From Rhizoclosmatium globosum (lineage: Eukaryota; Chytridiomycota; Chytridiomycetes; Chytridiales; Chytriomycetaceae), in the NCBI GenBank assembly GCA_002104985.1, contig MCGO01000257.1, positions 1 to 46,865 of the forward strand: a stretch of 46,865 bases of DNA, read 5' to 3'. The notes under the pieces were generated by a model, which was not told where the DNA came from, searched no databases, and saw only the letters and a list, made by a program, of their open reading frames with translations. The translations under genes and the position numbers were made by a program. Of this stretch, positions 41,588 to 46,865 are shown piece by piece (within the stretch, counting starts at the first letter, position 1; every line of letters starts with the position of its first letter).

Positions 41588-43041
41588 ATGTCATCAACAT
41601 CATCCCCTTTCCTCACGGCCGACACACTGCCTGTATCATCTGTTGATCACATCCAGCCAGAACTAGACGTCCCATTACAAGCCCATGAAATGGGTAAAGC
41701 GGCAGTGGATACAGACAAAGAACAACTGCCAGTCATTGATGATGACGCCAATGACGAGGTCGAATACCCAGATGGCGGGCTCCAAGCCTGGCTTGTTGTT
41801 GCTGGAAGTTTCGTAGCTCAGTTCGTTGTCCTGGGAAATGTATACTCCTTTGGTATTTACAATCAATATTACGCGGATGCTCAGGTGAAGAACGCTACAT
41901 AACCTTGAAAGTTCAGAAAGCTCACCAACACTACACCACAGTTTGGTTCATCTGCCCAAGTTGCCTTTATTGGATCCCTCGGCATGGCATTCATCTATAT
42001 CCTTGGTCTGCCTTCTTCTAAGCTCGCTGAGCGTTACGGGTTCCGTCAAGTCATTTTCGCAGGCTTGATGATTCTCTGTTTAGGTCTCTTTCTGGCCTCT
42101 TTCATCACGTCCCTTCCACTTTTGATCCTTACACAAGGTATCATGTTGGTATCGGTTCAAGCTTCATCTTCTTTCCGGCTGTTAGCTTGCCGGCACAATG
42201 GTTTTTGAAGCGACGTGGGTTGGCGATGGGTATTTCAGTGTCCGGAAGTGGACTTGGTGGTTTATTGTTTGCACAGTTGAGCCAGCGTCTACTCGATACT
42301 ATTGGAAGAGAATGGACTTTGCGAGTTACCTGCATCATTTCATTGGGTGAGTTTTTGGTTGCATTGCCAATTTCGCTTACTAATCGCATATTTAGTTTTG
42401 ATGCTTCCACTGATTCCCTTTATGAAAACTCGTATTCCTCCAAGAAAGGGATCCACTGGGTTCTCATTCCTCAAGAACCCTGGTTTCTATTGCCTACTCG
42501 GAGCCTGTTTCTTTGGAGCTTTTGCTGAATTCTTCCCGTCGACTTTATTACCGTCTTTGCCAAGGATCGGTTGGGCACATCCAAAAACGATGGTGCTACA
42601 CTTCTTTCCATTTATAATGGATGCAATATGGTCGGTCGTATTGTTCTTGGTATTGTTTCAGATAATTACCTCGGTCCTCTTAACGCCATGGCCTTGTGTA
42701 CATGGATGACTGTCATCTGCATGTTTTCATGGATGGCATCCTCCAACTACGTGGGACTCTGTGCGTTGAGTGCAGCCATTGGACTTTTTGATGGAGGATT
42801 TTGGACTTTATTCCCGATTGCAGTCGAAGAAATCTGTGGTATTGATGGAAGTATGGTAACCATGCTTGCCATTTTGTACACTTTCATGACTATAGCTGTA
42901 TTCGGAACTCCTCCGTTGTCAGGTTTCATCCAGGCCGAATATGGATTCGACTGGATGATAATCTACGCCGGAGCACTTGCTATCTTGCAAGCTCTTTCCA
43001 GCACCGGTGCCAAATTTGTTTACTCTCGTCGACACCGATAG
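41588..43041 (+). CDS. Monocarboxylate-type MFS transporter 1 (two apparent frameshifts)
   Basis: Twelve-helix permease of the fungal monocarboxylate transporter group (Mch/MCT-like). Exons 41588-41884, 41942-42346 and 42396-43041. After a hydrophilic, acidic N-terminus of about 55 residues comes the family motif DGGLQAWLVVAGSFVAQF, then YSFGIYNQYY, LAERYGFRQVIFAG, the loop QWFLKRRGLAMGISVSGSG, and, in the second half, DRLGTSKNDGATLLSIYNG and GIVSDNYLG. The C-terminus is SRRHR. Two bases are missing compared with copy 2: near 42145 (ATG TT_ GGT) and near 42534 (TTC TT_ CCC). Each restores the conserved frame, and each lies in a short T or C run. The substrate is unknown; the relatives carry pyruvate, lactate or related acids. 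It forms a tandem pair with the next gene. Confidence 0.85.
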
Positions 43042-43381
43042 TCGATTTCTTTTTCGAATTCCAAATAAATAGCTTGCATATGTTATCTTTATCATTAGAA
43101 GTCCCCGTGTTGATTGCGCGTTCAGCCCTCTCATCTTTGGCGCTGAAAACCCTAATTTTGTAGCTGGATTATTTCAATCATTAAGGTACTGCACTTGCTG
43201 TGCAGACGTCATGAATGCCAAGTGCTTCTCTCTTATTTCCGAAGTAGGTCCTTCGGGCGTAGTTTGATATTTTGGGGCGTGGGGTGCACTTTTGTAGTCG
43301 GGTCAAGTCGGGATGTGATACGCCAAAATTTTCTTTGGGTTGCGACGCCATGGCACATAAAACAGCTTGAAAAACCCACTC
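43042..43381 (+). other. Intergenic region between the two MFS genes
   Basis: 340 nt without a supported gene. It contains an A/T-rich likely 3' end of MFS-1 (AAATAAATAG near 43063), the block GTCGGGTCAAGTCGGGATG around 43297, the inverted 17-bp element at 43325-43341, and CACATAAAAC before the MFS-2 start. A short + frame across 43195-43476 overlaps the MFS-2 start and has no recognisable content. Confidence 0.65.
43325..43341 (-). promoter_or_regulatory. 17-bp upstream element shared with MFS-1 (inverted copy)
   Basis: AAAATTTTCTTTGGGTT on the + strand, the exact reverse complement of the word upstream of MFS-1, 40 bp before this start codon. Both copies are followed, or preceded on the other strand, by TTGCG-like bases. 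Confidence 0.6.
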
Positions 43382-44798
43382 ATGAGCTCAGAAGACAGCA
43401 TGACCACAGCGCAAGATACCACAAGGGAAACTCATTTCCAAGACAGAGATATTCCCAAGTTTACTATAGATCTTGATAAATCCGACGGCATCCTCATTGA
43501 CGATGATGCTCATGATGAAGTCGAGTATCCTGATGGTGGTGTCCAAGCATGGCTTGTTGTTGCTGGATCCTTTGTTGCACAGTTTGTTGTTCTCGGAAAC
43601 TGTTACAGTTTCGGTATTTACAATCAGTACTATGCTGATAATGATGTATGTTATCTTCTACACCCCGTTTCTTTTTCTTTCACCTCGAGTTGCTTTCCTC
43701 TTCTTCTTGCTTGGAACAATACCTAACTTACTTAAAATATAGTTTGGATCCTCATCCCAAGTCGCTTTTATTGGATCCCTTGGAATGGCTTTCATCTACA
43801 TTCTTGGTATCCCCGCTTCCAAATTTGCTGAACGATATGGATTTCGTCAAGTCATTTTTGCTGGTACAATAATGCTTTGCTTTGGGCTCCTTCTTGCGTC
43901 GTTCACAACATCGCTTCCTCTGCTGATTGTAACTCAAGGAATTATGTTCGGTATCGGTTCAAGCTTTATCTTTTTTCCAGCCGTAAGTCTTCCAGCGCAA
44001 TGGTTTTTAAAGCGACGAGGGTTGGCGATGGGTGTATCAGTTTCTGGGAGTGGTCTTGGAGGGCTGGTTTTTGCTCAACTGAGTCAACGTCTGTTGGATA
44101 GCATAGGTAGGGAGTGGACATTGCGAGTTACTTGCGCAATAGGTTTGGGGATGATGTTGCCATTCATTCCATTCATGAAAACTCGTATTCCTCCAAGAAA
44201 AGGAACCACTGGGTTCTCCTTCCTCAAGAACCCTGGTTTCCTACTGCCTACTCGGAGCCTGTTTCTTTGGCGCTTTTGGCTGAATTCGTTCCCGTCGACT
44301 TTATTACCGTCTTTGCCAAGGATCGATTAGGCACATCCAAAAACGATGGTGCTACACTTCTTTCCATTTATAATGGATGCAATATGGTTGGTCGTATTGT
44401 TCTTGGTATTGTATCTGACAACTACCTTGGTCCTCTGAACGCCATGGCTTTGTGTACCTGGATGACTGTCATCTGCATGTTTTCATGGATGGCAGCCTCC
44501 AACTACGTGGGACTCTGTGCGTTGAGTGCAGCCATTGGACTTTTTGATGGAGGATTCTGGACTTTATTCCCGATTGCAGTCGAGGAGATCTGTGGTGTTG
44601 ATGGAAGTATGGTAACCATGCTTGCCATTTTGTACACATTCATGACTATAGCTGTATTCGGAACTCCTCCGTTGTCGGGTTTCATCCAAGCCGAATACGG
44701 ATTCGACTGGGATGATTATCTACGCTGGAGCACTTGCCATCTTACAGGCTCTTTCCAGTACTGGAGCCAAATTTGTTTTCTCTCGTCGTCGTCGCTAA
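43382..44798 (+). CDS. Monocarboxylate-type MFS transporter 2 (three apparent insertions)
   Basis: Tandem paralogue of the preceding transporter. Exon 1 is 43382-43645, exon 2 starts at 43743. The second intron of copy 1 (after the helix ending VTCIISL) is absent here: VTCAIGLGMMLPFIPF is continuous. The family motif is DGGVQAWLVVAGSFVAQF; the loop QWFLKRRGLAMGVSVSGSG is intact, and the C-terminal half is almost identical to copy 1 in DNA. Relative to copy 1 three extra bases break the frame: a C near 44231 (GGTTTCCTACTG), a G near 44272 (TTTTGGCTG) and a G near 44708 (GACTGGGATG). With all three removed the protein continues to SRRRR. The insertions lie in short runs, so sequence error is the first explanation; loss of function of this copy is the alternative. 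Confidence 0.85.
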
Positions 44799-44929
44799 AG
44801 GCGGTCTTTTGTTTGGACCATTTAATTTAGGCAGTAAATAATATAATTACAGTTTCAAAGCGTTTATTTTATAACTTGGAGCAATATCGCAAATGTCCCT
44901 TTCGGTTTACGTTCATTCAGTCTTTTCCT

Positions 44930-46325
44930 TTAGCAATTCCACATTTCTGTGTTCTCGTCTGATTCTACTTCTTGAGAACTGGTTTCAGCGTTCAGTACCT
45001 GGTCCAACGAGCTCCTTCCAACATCAATCGAAGACCCCCGCCTTTGTAGATGACTTGATCTCCTTCCAGAAGCCGGTCCACGTCGGATGTATCGCTGATA
45101 CCATCTTTCTGACACTGGACTGTCAGGAGGAGATGTGTTGGTCTCCCAGTTTTGAAAGTTTGAAGATGTAATATCCAGCACCATTCCAGATTGACATAGC
45201 CGTAATAACTATACAAGGTGAGAATCGAAGGGAACAGTGAGGTGAGTACTTACACAGGATAAAGGCCCAATGAGCGTACTGGCTTCTGTAAAATAAGTAA
45301 CACTGGAATAGACACGATGCATGTATAAGCCAGCTGCATGAGGACATACATGACGGTTATCCCTCTGAAGAAACTGTATCAGTTGGGGAATGAATCAGAT
45401 AATGCAGCTTAACTGTGGACCAAATGAGAAGGCTATTTTCCAAGGGGATGATCTTTGTAAAGATAACCATATGTCTCAAAGATGTTCCGATTTCACTGTC
45501 AGCTTGTAGCTTTTCTCGATCAACCCATTCCGTCTAAAAACAAATGAGGACCACTACTAATAGCACGGCGATGTATCCATACCTTAACCAAATAAAGCGC
45601 CTGCCATAAAAGGTACAGCAAAATAGGCCATGAGTACATCTCACTCAAACTTATTCCACAGTCTAGAGCGACACAAAGGTTTGAAGCAAGAAGCTCCTCA
45701 CTTGGAAGCCAACGAATAACATAAGTTACCAAAGCAGGCAACAAGTGAATGTAAATAGTAGTAATATGAGGCAGAGAATGAAAGACGAGGCCTGAACGCC
45801 ACATCACAATGGCCCACATTAAGGGACCGTTACTCCAAACGAACAAGATCTTGAAAAGCCACGGATCCGTTGGAGTACGAATGAGGAAATAAAAGAGTGC
45901 AGCATTCACGTAGTCTGATACAGTTTAGCATGGACCCAAGCAGAGTCTAACATCAAACTCACAGCAGAAGTCAATCAGAAAGTAGTGCCACTTTTGCCGG
46001 TGAAAGTCAACGTATCGAATAACCATGAGTGGAATCAACGTCCATACGTAGAAGGTGAGGATGTGTTGGGTACAACAGGAGCAACTGCTGGATTCCAAGC
46101 AGAGTGAATACTCCAACCAGAAACGTGACCTTTTCGATCATTTGGACCTGTTTGGGCTGTCTGATTTTGCTGCGAAGTACCTGTTGTTCACGTTGAAGCC
46201 ACAAGGGAGGTTTCCAATCACAGCCTTACCGTTACGTGGCGATCAATCACCATCGAGGCCTTCATGGCTCGCTCACGCAAGCGCTCCGAGTTCTCCTTGA
46301 GTTTGGCGCGGAGAGGTGAGACCAT
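44930..46325 (-). CDS. GPC1: Glycerophosphocholine acyltransferase (frame disturbed)
   Basis: Membrane enzyme that acylates glycerophosphocholine to lyso-PC, part of PC remodelling. Minus-strand exons begin at ATG 46325. The N-terminus MVSPLRAKLKENSERLREQA is hydrophilic; an intron follows HVT, then a segment with VTFLVGVFTLLGIQQ. Diagnostic stretches: WHYFLIDFCYYVNAALFYFL (across an intron), WLFKILFVWSNGPLMWAIVM, WRSGLVFHSLPHITTIYIHL, YSWPILLYLLWQALYLVK and SIWNGAGYYIFKLSK. The frame is broken near 46077 (extra base or two missing, in CCCAACACATCC). The exon with GITVMYVLMQLAYTCIVSI (about 45375-45265) is not in phase with its neighbours. A further shift near 45160 would lead from GYYIFKLSK into a Ser/Arg-rich tail ending TEMWNC. 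The end coordinate is therefore a best guess. TRAPPC8 lies 81 nt upstream on the same strand. Confidence 0.8.
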
Positions 46326-46406
46326 TGCCCTCGTGCGGTGATTACTATTGGATTGGATGAGAAAATTGGGCAAATTCGCAATGTATGCTCTTTGTAGGGT
46401 ACACGC

Positions 46407-46865
46407 TTAGTTTATTGTGATCAAATAAGGAAGATTCGGTATCTGCATATACGATGCCCCGGTTCCTGTCTTTCCTCCAGAAGTGCTAGCTGAATGAACA
46501 AGAACGTTCAACCTCCAACGATTAACATCAAAAGTCCCTTTTCTCGCAAAACAGGCTCGGAGGGTCAACGTGGTATCTTGCTCCGGCTCCAAAGTTCCCT
46601 CAAGGAGAGTAGTCCCCGTCCATGTGAAATCATTCTCCAAAGCTGCATTGGCTTCGTTGGAGGGAAGTTCAAGCGAATATGAAACGCTGTTTTCCCAGCT
46701 TGTGTTCCTCAACCTCGCAGAAAACGAAGAGTATCAAGTCACCACTACGTAAACCAGAATCAACAACCGAAGTTAATAAAACAAGAACATACCAATTGGA
46801 AAAGTCATGAGAAAACACTTTCTCACTCTCCAAGATGAGTCGAATGGGACTCACGTCCTTTTGTC
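46407..46865 (-). CDS. TRS85: TRAPPC8/Trs85-like TRAPP subunit, C-terminus only (partial)
   Basis: Two exons are visible, 46865-46793 and 46713-46407, joined as SHDFSN|WLRNTSWENS; the acceptor is TTCTGCGAG. The encoded end matches the C-terminus of TRAPPC8, the Trs85 subunit of TRAPPIII, which activates Ypt1/Rab1 in autophagy and early secretory traffic. Matching features are a beta-sandwich segment DFTWTGTTLLEGTLEPEQ, then LTLRACFARKGTFDVNRWRL, and a hydrophobic last strand (YMQIPNLPYLITIN). The same order of FTW, LKACF and a final LIIIS-like strand is seen in the animal protein. The rest lies to the right of the window. No frameshift is needed in this part. Confidence 0.75.

Noticed and set aside
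43195..43476. Short + frame before MFS-2
   Set aside because: No domain, biased composition, and it overlaps the MFS-2 start in another frame.
41588..44798. Calling both MFS genes pseudogenes
   Set aside because: All five breaks are one-base changes in short runs, the two copies are broken at different sites, and the near-essential gene beside them shows the same errors.
1..46865. tRNA genes, CRISPR arrays, transposons or LTRs
   Set aside because: I saw no cloverleaf with A/B boxes, no spaced direct repeats, no transposase or reverse-transcriptase motifs and no long terminal repeats. A GGGTTCGAGGG word at about 28337 resembles a B box, but no matching A box or acceptor stem surrounds it.

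Overview
This window is nuclear DNA of a fungus. Genes are tightly packed on both strands. Almost every gene is cut by short GT-AG introns of about 40-70 nt, with branch sites of the CTAAC/CTGAC type. The gene set is fungal: a Bre4/ArAE-type transporter family, glycerophosphocholine acyltransferase, a fungal-type monocarboxylate permease family, ketoacyl-CoA reductase with a KKxx tail, and APC8/Cdc23. A GABA-B-like class C receptor, absent from most Dikarya but common in zoosporic fungi, points to a chytrid-like lineage (inference). I modelled 23 genes, many with exon phases that close exactly.

Layout. 0-10.2 kb, minus strand: an M16C metallopeptidase 5' end, ER ketoacyl-CoA reductase, an F-box-like protein, a Baeyer-Villiger-type FAD monooxygenase, pyruvate dehydrogenase E1 beta, and a GPI-specific phospholipase D. 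10.2-13.9 kb: Thr-type asparaginase (+), serine carboxypeptidase (-), a small PAN/Apple-like protein (+). 14.0-22.9 kb: three tandem ArAE/Bre4-like transporters (+), directly followed by the class C receptor (+). 26.2-41.3 kb: RAD1 (-), a GRIP golgin (+), an unknown 422-aa protein (-), ribosomal protein eS17 (-), MRE11 (+), APC/C subunit CDC23 (+). 41.6-44.8 kb: a tandem pair of monocarboxylate-type MFS transporters (+). 44.9-46.9 kb: glycerophosphocholine acyltransferase (-) and the 3' end of TRAPPC8 (-).

The most striking biology is the transporter triplet beside the receptor, with copy-specific intron loss, and the MFS pair, whose 3' halves look recently converted and whose upstream regions share a perfect 17-bp element in opposite orientation. 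RAD1, MRE11 and CDC23 put three genome-integrity/cell-cycle genes within 15 kb, but nothing shows this is more than coincidence. Several gene pairs are extremely close: 26 bp between the divergent RAD1 and golgin start codons, 25 bp between the MRE11 stop and the CDC23 start, and a 4-bp overlap of the monooxygenase stop with the next possible start.

Quality caveat. Single-base indels, mostly explicable as homopolymer length errors, break conserved proteins in the first 0.4 kb and from 40.4 kb to the right end. The 39 kb between are clean apart from one in-frame TGA. Frameshifts there are more likely sequence errors than pseudogenes.
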